This document shows, in pieces, positions 8,145 to 15,664 of a stretch of DNA of 62,941 nucleotides; position 1 is the first letter of the stretch, and every line of letters starts with the position of its first letter. Made by a program: the position numbers and the translations under genes. Source of the stretch: Burkholderiales bacterium (lineage in GTDB: Bacteria > Pseudomonadota > Gammaproteobacteria > Burkholderiales > Casimicrobiaceae); contig JAGNQL010000005.1 in NCBI GenBank assembly GCA_017989135.1, positions 1-62,941 of the forward strand, written 5' to 3'. The notes beneath the pieces were generated by a model, which was not told the DNA's origin, searched no databases, and saw nothing but the letters and a program-made list of their open reading frames with translations.

Positions 8145-8438
8145 ATGAAAAGTACTTGGCAGATCATGAAGCCGTGGGCTGTGCCCGTCATTTGGTTCGT
8201 GGTTGGGGCGGGAATTGCCTCGCTTTTTGGAGCGCCTTTTGGCCCCCAAAAATTTGTCGTTACAACGCCATTTCAGATTCCATCAACGTACTTGAACGAC
8301 CCACAAAAAGTAACGGGTACGGTTTCTGAAGGAGCGTCCATTCTCCTGCATGGCCGCAAAGCGGACTCTTACTATGTGTCGGTGAAATTTGCCTTGGATT
8401 CAAAGGAATTTCAACGCGTCGCACGTGAAAGCAAATGA
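8145..8438 (+). CDS. Hypothetical small membrane-anchored protein inside the repeat block
   Basis: The 97-residue product starts MKSTWQIMKPWAVPVIWFVV, one membrane-spanning helix, followed by a soluble part with DPQKVTGTVSEGASILLHG. No family is recognised. It is the only plausible gene between the two inverted arms and could be cargo of a non-autonomous element. There is no strong ribosome-binding site; the ATG overlaps the stop of an open frame upstream, which may be the remnant of an earlier gene. An alternative ATG is at 8166. Confidence 0.55.
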   Translation: MKSTWQIMKPWAVPVIWFVVGAGIASLFGAPFGPQKFVVTTPFQIPSTYLNDPQKVTGTVSEGASILLHGRKADSYYVSVKFALDSKEFQRVARESK

Positions 8439-8492
8439 TGTCGGAGCGTCGCGTGAGGTCGGCACCGCTCGTTCGCCCCTCGGGTTGCCGAA

Positions 8493-8685
8493 CGCCCCGT
8501 CACCCCGCGCCGAGGAGCGGAGCAACGGGCGGTCGTAGACCCGCACCATGAGCCCACTGGTTGCGCGTTAGCGCAACTTTCGGGCGATTTGTGCGGGTCC
8601 CGCCCGTTGCGAGCACCACAGGAGACAAGCGGGGTTCGGGGCTAGCCTTTTTGGTTACTTTTTGGGCAATGCCAAAAAGTAACTC
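8493..8685 (-). repeat. Right ~190 bp inverted-repeat arm
   Basis: This is the imperfect reverse complement of 7711-7901, starting CGCCCCGTCACCCCGCGC and ending AAAAAGTAACTC. The two arms enclose about 590 bp. Transcripts through the region could form a very long hairpin between soxX and soxB. Confidence 0.85.
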
Positions 8686-8849
8686 GGCCGCCGGGCCGAG
8701 ACCCGGCTAGTTGGTTTAGCGAACAAGGTTGCAGTCCCAAACCGTGTTCATGGTTCGACAAGCTCACCACGAACGGGGAGCTTTGGATTTAACAGTTGCC
8801 GTTCGTGCAAACCCTTCGACGGGCTCAGGGCGAACGGCGTGGAGCAGAC

Positions 8850-10568
8850 ATGCAAAGACGTGAATTTCTAAACATCCTAGCCATCGCCGCCGCCTCTGGC
8901 GCCGCGCTGGACTCCAAGGCGTTACTCGCCGCCACCAACCCGGCATCGTTTTACGACTTGCCGCGGTTCGGCAATGTGCATCTGCTGCACATGACCGATT
9001 GCCATGCGCAGTTGAAGCCCATTTACTTCCGCGAACCTAGCGTGAACTTAGGGTTCAACGGCGCGCTTAATCAAGCGCCGCACTTGGTGGGCGAGCACTT
9101 ACTGAAGGCTTTCAACATCAAGGCGGGTTCGCAGGAGTCGCATGCGTTCACGTACTTAAACTTCGAACAAGCCGCAAAGACCTACGGCAAGGTCGGCGGC
9201 TTCTCGCATCTGGCGACGCTCGTGAAGCAACTCAAGTCCTCGCGCCCCGGCGCACTGCTGCTCGACGGCGGCGACACGTGGCAAGGCTCGGCGACCGCGT
9301 TGTGGACCAACGGCCAAGACATGGTGGACGCTTGCCTCGCGCTCGGCGTGGACGTGATGACAGGCCACTTTGAGTTCACGCTGGGCGCAAAACGCGTGCA
9401 AGAAATCGTCGACAAAGATTTCAAAGGCAAACTCGATTTCGTCGCGCAGAACATCAAGACGGCGGACTTCGAAGATCTGGTCTTCAAGCCCTACACGATG
9501 AAAACGATGAACGGCGTGCCCGTGGCGATTGTGGGCCAAGCGTTTCCGTACACACCGATTGCGAACCCGCGCTACATGACGCCGGATTGGACGTTTGGCA
9601 TTCGTGACGACGACATGCAAAAGGCGGTCGACGACGCGCGCGCGAAGGGCGCGAAAGTGGTGGTCGTGCTCTCGCACAACGGCATGGACGTTGACCTGAA
9701 AATGGCCTCGCGCGTGCGCGGCATCGATGCGATCTTGGGCGGTCACACGCATGACGGCGTGCCGCATGCGATCCCCGTCAAGAACGCCGGTGGTGTGACA
9801 CTTGTCACCAACGCCGGCAGCAACGGCAAGTTCCTCGGCGTACTCGATTTCGACGTGAAAGACGGCAAGATTTCCGACTTCCGCTACAAGCTTTTGCCTG
9901 TGTTTTCGAACCTGCTCAAGGCCGATCCGACGATGGAGGCGCTGGTCACCAAGATCCGCGCACCGTACGAGGCGAAGCTCGCCGAGCCGCTCGCGACGAC
10001 CGATGGCTTGCTGTACCGCCGAGGCAATTTCAATGGCAGTTTTGATCAACTGATTCTCGACGCGCTGATGGAAAGCAAAGGCGCGCCGATTGCGTTTTCG
10101 CCGGGCTTCCGTTGGGGCACGTCGCTTCTCGCGGGGCAGGCGATCACACGCGAACATGTAATGGACCAAACCGCGATTACGTACCCGTACACCACTGTCA
10201 CCGACATGACCGGCGAGACGATCAAAACGATTCTCGAAGACGTCGCGGACAACCTGTTCAATCCCGATCCGTATTACCAGCAAGGCGGCGACATGGTGCG
10301 CGTCGGTGGTCTGCAGTACACGATCGATCCGCTTGCGGCACAAGGCAAACGCATCACCGAGATGCGCCTTGGCGACAAGCCGATTGACGCTGGCAAGACC
10401 TACAAAGTCGCCGGTTGGGCTCCCGTTGGCGAGGCGGCGCGTGACGCGAAAACGGAGCCGATTTGGGATGTCGTCGAGACATGGCTCAAATCGAAAAAGC
10501 GCGTCACGCCGAGAACGCTTAACGTGCCGCGCGTGTTGAATGCCGCCGGAAATAAAGGCCTTGCGTAA
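8850..10568 (+). CDS. soxB: SoxB, dimanganese thiosulfohydrolase
   Basis: SoxB hydrolyses the terminal sulfone from SoxYZ-bound thiosulfate and releases sulfate. The 572-residue protein has a Tat-type start (MQRREFLNILAIAAASG). Its metallophosphoesterase motifs include HMTDCHAQ, LDGGDTWQG, the SoxB-type GHFEFTLG, LSHNGMD and GGHTHD. A 5'-nucleotidase-like C-terminal domain follows from about residue 360. The ATG at 8850 follows GTGGAGCAGAC. An upstream in-frame start would translate a dispersed repeat and is rejected. The gene is set apart from the other sox genes by the repeat block. Confidence 0.95.
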   Translation: MQRREFLNILAIAAASGAALDSKALLAATNPASFYDLPRFGNVHLLHMTDCHAQLKPIYFREPSVNLGFNGALNQAPHLVGEHLLKAFNIKAGSQESHAFTYLNFEQAAKTYGKVGGFSHLATLVKQLKSSRPGALLLDGGDTWQGSATALWTNGQDMVDACLALGVDVMTGHFEFTLGAKRVQEIVDKDFKGKLDFVAQNIKTADFEDLVFKPYTMKTMNGVPVAIVGQAFPYTPIANPRYMTPDWTFGIRDDDMQKAVDDARAKGAKVVVVLSHNGMDVDLKMASRVRGIDAILGGHTHDGVPHAIPVKNAGGVTLVTNAGSNGKFLGVLDFDVKDGKISDFRYKLLPVFSNLLKADPTMEALVTKIRAPYEAKLAEPLATTDGLLYRRGNFNGSFDQLILDALMESKGAPIAFSPGFRWGTSLLAGQAITREHVMDQTAITYPYTTVTDMTGETIKTILEDVADNLFNPDPYYQQGGDMVRVGGLQYTIDPLAAQGKRITEMRLGDKPIDAGKTYKVAGWAPVGEAARDAKTEPIWDVVETWLKSKKRVTPRTLNVPRVLNAAGNKGLA

Positions 10569-10609
10569 CAATGCGCGGTGATTCTGGCGATCACTGTGTG
10601 GGAGGTTGT

Positions 10610-11104
10610 ATGGATAAGCCTAGTTCTGTTCGGAGACTGCTACTCACGGCGTTGGCGGCGGGACCGTTGTTGCTCCGCGCCGCGCAAGCTGCGGCGGTCG
10701 GCGAGACCGTTGCGATCCCTGCCACCACGCTCATTGACGGCACAGTGCTGAGGCCCGATCACTGGAAGGGCAAGGTGCTGATCGTCGAGCGCTTCGCAAC
10801 GTGGTGCCCGTTCTGCAAAGTACAAAACCCAAAACTTGAAAAACTGCTTCGCGCGCACAAAGGCAAAGGCCTTGAAGTGCTCGCGCTCTCCATCGACAAG
10901 AACGCGGCCGAAGTGCCGAAGTACATGCGGCAGCACGGCTACACCTTCAACGCCGCGATGATGACGCCCGAGTGGCAAAAGGCGCTTGGCGACGTAAAAG
11001 GGCTGCCGGTAACGTGGGTGATCGGTCGCGACGGCAAGCTAAAGCAAGTCGAATCGGGTGAGTTGCTTGATGAGGATGTGGCGGAACTCGCGCGTTGGTT
11101 ATAA
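10610..11104 (+). CDS. TlpA/SoxW-like periplasmic thioredoxin
   Basis: The 164-residue protein has a signal peptide (LLLTALAAGPLLLRAAQA) and a thioredoxin fold with the active site TWCPFCKVQNPKL, followed by the cis-proline region LPVTWVIG. Being 41 nt downstream of soxB, it is a good candidate for SoxW, which keeps the SoxY cysteine reduced, possibly with electrons from the DsbD at the left edge. The ATG at 10610 follows GGGAGG. A ten-base A/T-rich promoter element for the tRNA overlaps its stop. Confidence 0.88.
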   Translation: MDKPSSVRRLLLTALAAGPLLLRAAQAAAVGETVAIPATTLIDGTVLRPDHWKGKVLIVERFATWCPFCKVQNPKLEKLLRAHKGKGLEVLALSIDKNAAEVPKYMRQHGYTFNAAMMTPEWQKALGDVKGLPVTWVIGRDGKLKQVESGELLDEDVAELARWL

Positions 11105-11105
11105 T
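11100..11105 (+). promoter_or_regulatory. -10 element (TATAAT) for tRNA-Leu
   Basis: A consensus TATAAT lies 34 bp before the mature tRNA 5' end. No good -35 is seen at 16-18 bp spacing, so the assignment rests on the -10 match and its position. Confidence 0.5.
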
Positions 11106-11138
11106 TTCTCGCTAGCAACGCTCCTCATAAGTTCACAC

Positions 11139-11225
11139 GCCGGGGTGGCGGAATTGGTAGACGCAGCGGATTCAAAATCCGCCGTTGGTGACATCGTGCG
11201 GGTTCGAGTCCCGCCCTCGGCACCA
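11139..11225 (+). tRNA. tRNA-Leu (anticodon CAA)
   Basis: The 87-nt gene includes its 3' CCA. GCCGGGG pairs with CCTCGGC, the D-loop reads GGAATTGGTAGAC, the anticodon loop is TTCAAAA, giving CAA, a long variable arm follows (GTTGGTGACATCGT), and the T-arm GGTTCGAGTCC is intact. Its 3' end is the integration site of the P4-like element that follows; the gene remains complete because the element restores the end. Confidence 0.97.
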
Positions 11226-11269
11226 CGTTAAGGTTTCAAGCTGTCCCATAACGTGTATGTGAATGACCC

Positions 11270-11297
11270 AAAAGCCCCGTTCTACGGGGCTTTTGCG
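11270..11297 (+). terminator. Rho-independent terminator after tRNA-Leu
   Basis: AAAAGCCCCG (from 11270) pairs with CGGGGCTTTT around a TTCTA loop. It ends tRNA transcription before the integrase region. Confidence 0.88.
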
Positions 11298-11338
11298 TTT
11301 CTGAGTGTCCCGTAATGCGCCACTAAAGCGCAAACAAA

Positions 11339-11404
11339 AGCGGGTATTTGAGCGGGTATGAAAAGCGGGTACAGTGCGACATACCCGCTTTGGAGATACC
11401 CGCA
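11339..11404. promoter_or_regulatory. Cluster of five AGCGGGTAT-type repeats at the integrase promoter
   Basis: Direct copies occur at 11339-11347, 11351-11359 and 11364-11372, and inverted copies (ATACCCGC) at 11381-11389 and 11396-11404. The last abuts the integrase ATG. Two more direct copies lie near the other end at 18616-18624 and 18628-18636. The placement is that of arm-type integrase-binding sites, with likely autoregulation of the integrase. Confidence 0.65.
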
Positions 11405-12658
11405 ATGGCACAGAAGCTCACCGAACTAGCCGTGAAGAACGCGAAGGCGACTGGCAAGGCGCGCAAGATCGCCGACGCCCACGGGCTTTATCTTCACGTC
11501 GAACCAACCGGCGCGAAATACTGGCGTTATCGCTACCGCACTGCGGACGGTCGCGAGCGCGTGGCGGCGTTGGGCGTCTATCCCGTGTTGTCGCTTGCGG
11601 ATGCTCGCAAGGCTCACGCCGACGCCCGGAAAGCGCTGGCCAACGGCCTAGACCCCGTGCAACAAAAGCGCGAGGCAAAAGCCCTCTCTCGCACGTCGGC
11701 TGAATCCACGTTTGAAGCAATCGCGCGGCAATGGCACGATGAGACGCGGAAAACGCCACCGTCGGACGTTGGAAAGCGAAGAGGGTGGACGCCTGACAAC
11801 GCTGTGCGCATTCTGCGGCGTATGGAAGCGCACCTTTTCCCAATGCTTGGATCGTTACCTGTGGCCGAAGTATCGGCGCAACGGGTGCTTGATACTCTGC
11901 GCAAGCTGGAGGCGGCAGGTAAGCACGAAACGGCGTCGCGATGCCTTGAGTACACGAAAAGGACATTGCGTTACGCATCGAAGAAAAAACTTGTGTCTAT
12001 GATCGTGACGGATGCGATTGCGAGTGATGACCTTCAAGGCGTTTCGACCAGAAATCACCCGCGTGTCAAGCCCGAAGAAATCGGCGCACTGTTGCGCGCT
12101 ATCGACGCGTCGAACCTTCACCCGACAACGCGCCTCGCGCTCGCTTTGGTCTTTCAATCCGCCGTGCGTACCACTGAGGCTAGGGCTGCCAGATGGGTCG
12201 AATTTGACCTTGACGACGCGCGTTGGACGATTCCGGCCGAACGAATGAAAATGAAAATCGCGCACATCGTGCCGTTGTCACGGCAAGCCGTCGCCACACT
12301 TCGTGAATTGCAGCAACACACCGGCCACGGCGATTTGCTGTTTCCGAATCAGGCGCGGCCCCTCGTGCCCATGAGTGAAAACGCCATGCTTTACGCACTC
12401 AACCGGGCGGGCTACGCCGGGCGGCAAACGGTGCACGGCATTCGCGGGTTGTTCAGCACCACCGCGAACGAGTCCGGCAAGTGGGATCAAGACGTTATCG
12501 AATTGTGTCTGGCGCACAAGGACAAAGACAAAATTCGAAGCGCCTACAACAGTGCGCAGCGCTTGCCCGACCGGGCGAAGCTGTTGCAGTGGTGGGCAGA
12601 TCACCTAGACACCGCCCGCGCGGGCGCAACCATCATTGAATTTAGAAAGGCAGTTTGA
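11405..12658 (+). CDS. P4-type tyrosine-recombinase integrase
   Basis: The 417-residue enzyme catalyses insertion into and excision from the tRNA-Leu site. The N-terminal DUF4102-type arm-binding domain (LTELAVKNAKATGKARKIAD...GLYLHV) covers about residues 1-90. A core-binding domain follows. The catalytic domain shows the first arginine in VFQSAVRTTEARAARW, the HxxR box in HGIRGLF, and a C-terminal tyrosine within SAYNSAQRLPDRAK. The ATG at 11405 follows GGAG at 11392 and is the start of the usual family N-terminus. A frame open further upstream would read through the AGCGGGTAT repeats. Confidence 0.95.
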   Translation: MAQKLTELAVKNAKATGKARKIADAHGLYLHVEPTGAKYWRYRYRTADGRERVAALGVYPVLSLADARKAHADARKALANGLDPVQQKREAKALSRTSAESTFEAIARQWHDETRKTPPSDVGKRRGWTPDNAVRILRRMEAHLFPMLGSLPVAEVSAQRVLDTLRKLEAAGKHETASRCLEYTKRTLRYASKKKLVSMIVTDAIASDDLQGVSTRNHPRVKPEEIGALLRAIDASNLHPTTRLALALVFQSAVRTTEARAARWVEFDLDDARWTIPAERMKMKIAHIVPLSRQAVATLRELQQHTGHGDLLFPNQARPLVPMSENAMLYALNRAGYAGRQTVHGIRGLFSTTANESGKWDQDVIELCLAHKDKDKIRSAYNSAQRLPDRAKLLQWWADHLDTARAGATIIEFRKAV

Positions 12659-12660
12659 CC

Positions 12661-12921
12661 ATGCAAACCAACTATGACAAGTCGGCGAATCAATTGAAAC
12701 AACCCGGTGACGTTCGCGATTTTCTAGAACACGAAGCCATGTATTCGGTGAACTCAATGCAGGGGCTATTCGACGCAATCAAGGCGCTGAGTACCGACGC
12801 CACAATTTGCCGACTCGCGCACCACGGCGCGGTTATGAGTGAAATTCTTCACAACGATATTGATGTTGCCCGCGCCACCATTGCCGATTCGATAGAGGCA
12901 GCGAAAGGCGCTGCGGCGTAA
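12661..12921 (+). CDS. Hypothetical small protein of the integrated element
   Basis: The 86-residue acidic, mostly helical protein (MQTNYDKSANQLKQPGDVRDFLEHEAMY) has no signal peptide and no recognised family. It starts two bases after the integrase stop, so the two are probably co-transcribed. The ATG at 12661 is preferred over a TTG two codons earlier that overlaps the integrase stop, because AAAGG lies ten bases upstream. Such positions in P4-like islands often hold small regulatory or excision-related proteins, but nothing in the sequence proves this. Confidence 0.65.
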   Translation: MQTNYDKSANQLKQPGDVRDFLEHEAMYSVNSMQGLFDAIKALSTDATICRLAHHGAVMSEILHNDIDVARATIADSIEAAKGAAA

Positions 12922-12932
12922 AACTCGCGGAC

Positions 12933-13040
12933 ACTGCGGACGCCCCGCCCTAACGCTTACCAACCCAAGGCGCAGCGGGTGTTTCAGCCCTATAGAGGCG
13001 CTGCGGACAAACTGCGGACAAAGTGAGGACACTGCGGACA
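12933..13040. repeat. Decamer repeat cluster 1 (ACTGCGGACA), iteron-like
   Basis: Copies are at 12933 (ACTGCGGACG), 13000 (GCTGCGGACA), 13011 (exact), 13022 (AGTGAGGACA) and 13031 (exact). The last four are spaced 9-11 bp, about one helical turn. An A/T-rich tract (13041-13085) follows. Iterons beside an A/T-rich stretch are typical of a replication origin. The same decamer recurs at 17592-17707. Confidence 0.7.
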
Positions 13041-13085
13041 GTATTGATTGAATTGAAAAGTCTCATATATTCATTCAATGATGGT
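13041..13085. other. A/T-rich tract next to the iteron-like repeats
   Basis: The stretch GTATTGATTGAATTGAAAAG and onward stands out in a G/C-rich genome. ATTGATTGAAT and ATTCATTCAAT form an imperfect dyad within it. It could be a DNA-unwinding element of an origin or simply a promoter for the gene at 13227. The rest of 13043-13226 shows no gene. Confidence 0.5.
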
Positions 13086-13226
13086 TCTTAGTGTTCTGAA
13101 GCGTTCGGCAACGTCCGCCATGCTGGCGCTTCATCTGATTTTTCAGCGCTAAACGTACTTCCCCACCCCGCCCGGACGCTCGAAGCGCAATTTCCGCTAG
13201 GCGTTGAATTCGATTGTTAGTCCAAT

Positions 13227-14003
13227 ATGAGCAAGAAAAAGGATCGTAACAACCCGCCTGACATTGGGGGGTTTGCGTCAACCGGGAGCCTTGACATTGA
13301 AGTGGAACGTATTGGGTTAGTTGATGCGACTACGGGTAGGGTCGTTCACGAAGCTCGCATGCCTGAAGGCGCGGTTCGCATTCGTGGCGAACTACTAGGA
13401 ACGCGCAAACCAGATGGGGCAATTCATGGCAACTTCGCCGGCCACTTGATTGAAAATTCGCCTGGGTTTCATCACCGACACACGCTTACAGCTGACGCCT
13501 CAATTTCGGGTTTCGACAAAAAAGGTAAGGGCCGTCCGAATACGCTTGATCGCGACATCGCGTTACGTTTGGCTGTCATGTATGAGATCGCCCGCCTCGA
13601 GGAGATGGGCAGCGTACCAAAACTTGACGCGATTTACGCCGAACTTTCAAAGGATAAGGGCTGGAAACTCCTGAGTGAGCTTTCCCTAAAGAACGCCGCG
13701 AGGCGCGGGGACGAAGAGCTGGAAAGCGAGTGCATTGGTTGCGCTCTTTATCCCGTGCCTTTTGATGCAGCTGACGAGCCTCGGACGGCATTGGTGGCTG
13801 TGTGTTTCACGAAAAAGCAAGCGCGCGTTGTCAGTGCAGATAAAGACACGCTTGTTTATTACGGATACCCGTGGATATGGCAGAAGGGCACGTATCGGTT
13901 AGTCCGCGATGACCGAATGACGCCCCTAGAAGTGCATTTTCATAGAGGCGCACCGCTGTTTGTCGAGATGGAGAGATTCAAGAATAGAAAATCGCCGGAT
14001 TAA
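13227..14003 (+). CDS. Hypothetical protein of the integrated element
   Basis: This 258-residue protein is unrecognised. It has no signal peptide or membrane segment. The N-terminal third (DIEVERIGLVDATTGRVVHEARMPEGAVRIRGELLG) looks beta-rich. The middle (GRPNTLDRDIALRLAVMYEIARLEEMG) is helical and resembles the region of phage-type DNA-binding proteins near a replication module, which is only a resemblance. No Shine-Dalgarno is seen at the ATG at 13227. Codon use is less G/C-biased than in the host genes. It lies between the first iteron-like cluster and the replication genes. Confidence 0.6.
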   Translation: MSKKKDRNNPPDIGGFASTGSLDIEVERIGLVDATTGRVVHEARMPEGAVRIRGELLGTRKPDGAIHGNFAGHLIENSPGFHHRHTLTADASISGFDKKGKGRPNTLDRDIALRLAVMYEIARLEEMGSVPKLDAIYAELSKDKGWKLLSELSLKNAARRGDEELESECIGCALYPVPFDAADEPRTALVAVCFTKKQARVVSADKDTLVYYGYPWIWQKGTYRLVRDDRMTPLEVHFHRGAPLFVEMERFKNRKSPD

Positions 14004-14056
14004 AAAGTCCGGGATTCGCTGGGAAAAAACGCGATTCGCGCTCAAGCTTCGTCCTG

Positions 14057-14070
14057 ACACCAATTGGTGT
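14057..14070. promoter_or_regulatory. Perfect 14-bp palindrome, likely operator
   Basis: ACACCAATTGGTGT is a perfect palindrome, flanked by CGTCCTG on the left and AAGGACG on the right, which extends the dyad imperfectly. It lies 15 bp before a possible 31-codon ORF and upstream of the regulator and replication operon, the place expected for an immunity- or AlpA-type operator. Confidence 0.55.
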
Positions 14071-14084
14071 AACACAAGGACGTC

Positions 14085-14180
14085 ATGCAAACCATCCACG
14101 AAAAGACGCTAACGCACATCGGTTCGATGCTGCGACATCCCCAGCGCGCAAGAGCAGCTGCGAACCGTCGACGCTCGTAA
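14085..14180 (+). CDS. Possible 31-residue small protein
   Basis: A short frame, MQTIHEKTLTHIGSMLRHPQ continuing to RRRS, starts at an ATG with AAGGA four bases upstream and stops at 14180. It is very basic at its C-terminus. Its position just after the palindrome suggests a small regulator or leader peptide. The length gives no statistical support on its own. The remaining bases to 14290 show no clear feature. Confidence 0.3.
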   Translation: MQTIHEKTLTHIGSMLRHPQRARAAANRRRS

Positions 14181-14289
14181 CCCCCAAACCGCCCCGCCTG
14201 TCGTGCAACACACGATCAACGCAGATGCGCGCCCGTTTTGTTTTCTTTGGGTCGCGCGCCTCTGACGAAAGGCTCGGAAGTGGTGCTGG

Positions 14290-15006
14290 TTGCGGCTTAC
14301 GGAAGTGCGCGCAACTTGTGCCCCGGTCGCTCAAAACGCGGCCGCGCCCGCAAGGGCGGATCGGTCGATACACCTAGATTCCACACCCATTAAAAGCGAA
14401 TTGAAATCACCCGTGAATACAGCAAAATCATCTATCGTTTGGACGCCTAACTGCGACCCCAAAGTTATCGAAGCGAAGGCCATCGTGCCAGAGCTGATCG
14501 CATCATTAGGTCTGATTACACCGCGCTTCGCGACTCAAAGAACCGTCTGCGCGGAAGCGACGGCAGCGTGCGCAGTAGCGACAGAGCGCGTCGAGACTTT
14601 GCGTGAAGAATGGGCGCTAGGCAAAGCGACAGACGCCGAATTGTCAGACGCTACAAAAGCGATGGCCGCCGCGCGCGTGGCGGTTGATGAGCACGCCTCG
14701 CGACTTGCTGCGCTAGATCGCGCCGAACGCGCCGCCGCGTCGAAACTGAGCGATGCACAAAACTTGGTCGCCGTTGCGCGACACGAGGCAATCCGCGCGC
14801 GACAGAAATTGCACGAAACCCAATTTCTGCGCGCAGTGATGGCCACAGTGCGCGCCACACTCGCGACGATGCGCGCAGAGGGCGTGGCAGACGAACATCC
14901 GAATCGTCGTTACGCTTTTGTGGACGAAACGATAGGCCGGGCGCATTGGCGATTCGGTGAAGCGATGCGTGAACTCGCTATGTCTGACTACACGCAAGCG
15001 GAGTGA
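14290..15006 (+). CDS. Hypothetical coiled-coil protein (start uncertain)
   Basis: The 238-residue frame is alanine- and glutamate-rich, with a long helical stretch over about residues 85-190 (VETLREEWALGKATDAELSD) likely to form a coiled coil. No family is recognised. The 5' end is doubtful: 14290 is a TTG without a Shine-Dalgarno, and in-frame alternatives are TTG at 14401 and GTG at 14413. Its end lies six bases before the AlpA-type ATG at 15012, so it probably heads that operon. In P4-like islands similar helical proteins lie just before the regulator. Confidence 0.5.
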   Translation: MRLTEVRATCAPVAQNAAAPARADRSIHLDSTPIKSELKSPVNTAKSSIVWTPNCDPKVIEAKAIVPELIASLGLITPRFATQRTVCAEATAACAVATERVETLREEWALGKATDAELSDATKAMAAARVAVDEHASRLAALDRAERAAASKLSDAQNLVAVARHEAIRARQKLHETQFLRAVMATVRATLATMRAEGVADEHPNRRYAFVDETIGRAHWRFGEAMRELAMSDYTQAE

Positions 15007-15011
15007 AAGCC

Positions 15012-15233
15012 ATGAATCAGCAAACGCAAAATCTACCTGAACGCCTGTTGCGCATGCAGGATGTTGAGACTTACACGGGCTTAAAACGCAGCTCGATTTA
15101 TCGCGCGATTGAGGCGGGCAATTTCCCAAAGCAAGTTAAGTTAGGGGCTCGTGCCGTCGGCTTTCCAGCGTCACAAGTGCAAGCGTGGATCGCCGCACGC
15201 GTCGCGGCGGGGCAATACAAATCAACGCCATGA
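15012..15233 (+). CDS. AlpA-family excisionase/transcription regulator
   Basis: The 73-residue MerR-like helix-turn-helix protein shows LLRMQDVETYTGLKRSSIYR, then AIEAGNFPKQVKLGARAVGF and SQVQAWI, the AlpA/phage-CP4-57 pattern. AlpA proteins regulate integrase and act as excision factors of P4-type elements. GGAG lies eight bases before the ATG. The stop overlaps the next gene's start (ATGA), so it is co-translated with the primase zinc-finger gene. Confidence 0.88.
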   Translation: MNQQTQNLPERLLRMQDVETYTGLKRSSIYRAIEAGNFPKQVKLGARAVGFPASQVQAWIAARVAAGQYKSTP

Positions 15234-15664
15234 GTGGGCCAGTCGAAAGCCTGCTCAACCGCCTTGACGCGGTGAAAGAAAACGGGCGCGGCAAGTGGCT
15301 TGCCCGGTGCCCGGCGCACAAAGACAAACGACCGTCGTTGAGCATTCGCGAAGCCGACAGCGGCGCGGTGCTGGTGAAGTGTTGGACGGGTTGCACGGTC
15401 GCAGAAATCGCGGGCGCGGTGGGCTTGGAACTATCCGAGCTTTTCCCGCCTCGTGAGACCTTCACCGATGGCAAAACGACACAACGGCGCGAGCGGGTTA
15501 TCACCGCTGCGGACGGCTTGCGCTTGCTCGATTTTGAAGCCGACGTGGTTTGCATCGCTGCGGATCGCATGGCACGCGGCGGCGCACTCGATACCGAAAC
15601 ACGCGACGCGCTCACTACTGCCCGGATCACCATTCGCAACGTTTATCGCGAGGTGTTGGTATGA
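15230..15664 (+). CDS. CHC2-type zinc-finger primase-associated protein
   Basis: The 144-residue protein contains a primase-type zinc ribbon: CPAHKDKRPSLSI near residue 27 and CWTGC at residues 51-55. This corresponds to the DNA-recognition module of a DnaG-like primase without the polymerase core. It overlaps its neighbours on both sides by four bases (ATGA), so it likely works together with the DUF927 ATPase encoded next, as a split version of a P4 alpha-type replication protein. Confidence 0.82.
   Translation: MSGPVESLLNRLDAVKENGRGKWLARCPAHKDKRPSLSIREADSGAVLVKCWTGCTVAEIAGAVGLELSELFPPRETFTDGKTTQRRERVITAADGLRLLDFEADVVCIAADRMARGGALDTETRDALTTARITIRNVYREVLV

Larger units (their letters stand above)
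7538..8849. repeat. Repeat block separating soxX from soxB
   Basis: This 1.3 kb gap is mostly repeats, nested around one small ORF. Outermost are dispersed-repeat sequences: GTTCGCCCTGAGCATGTCG near 7634 and its near-complement ending at 8839, eleven bases before the soxB start. A related CACCACGAACGG-type unit lies near 8768. Inside are two ~190 bp inverted arms, dyad element B and the ORF at 8145. The soxB ribosome-binding region is hardly separated from the last repeat, so soxB expression may now depend on this block. Confidence 0.7.

Noticed and set aside
7549..8148. 199-residue frame after soxX
   Set aside because: It translates the dispersed repeat, the left inverted arm and dyad element B, so its sequence is set by repeats, not by a gene.
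9156..10571. 471-residue minus-strand frame opposite soxB
   Set aside because: It is a mirror of the strongly supported soxB coding sequence in a high-GC genome and shows no family features.
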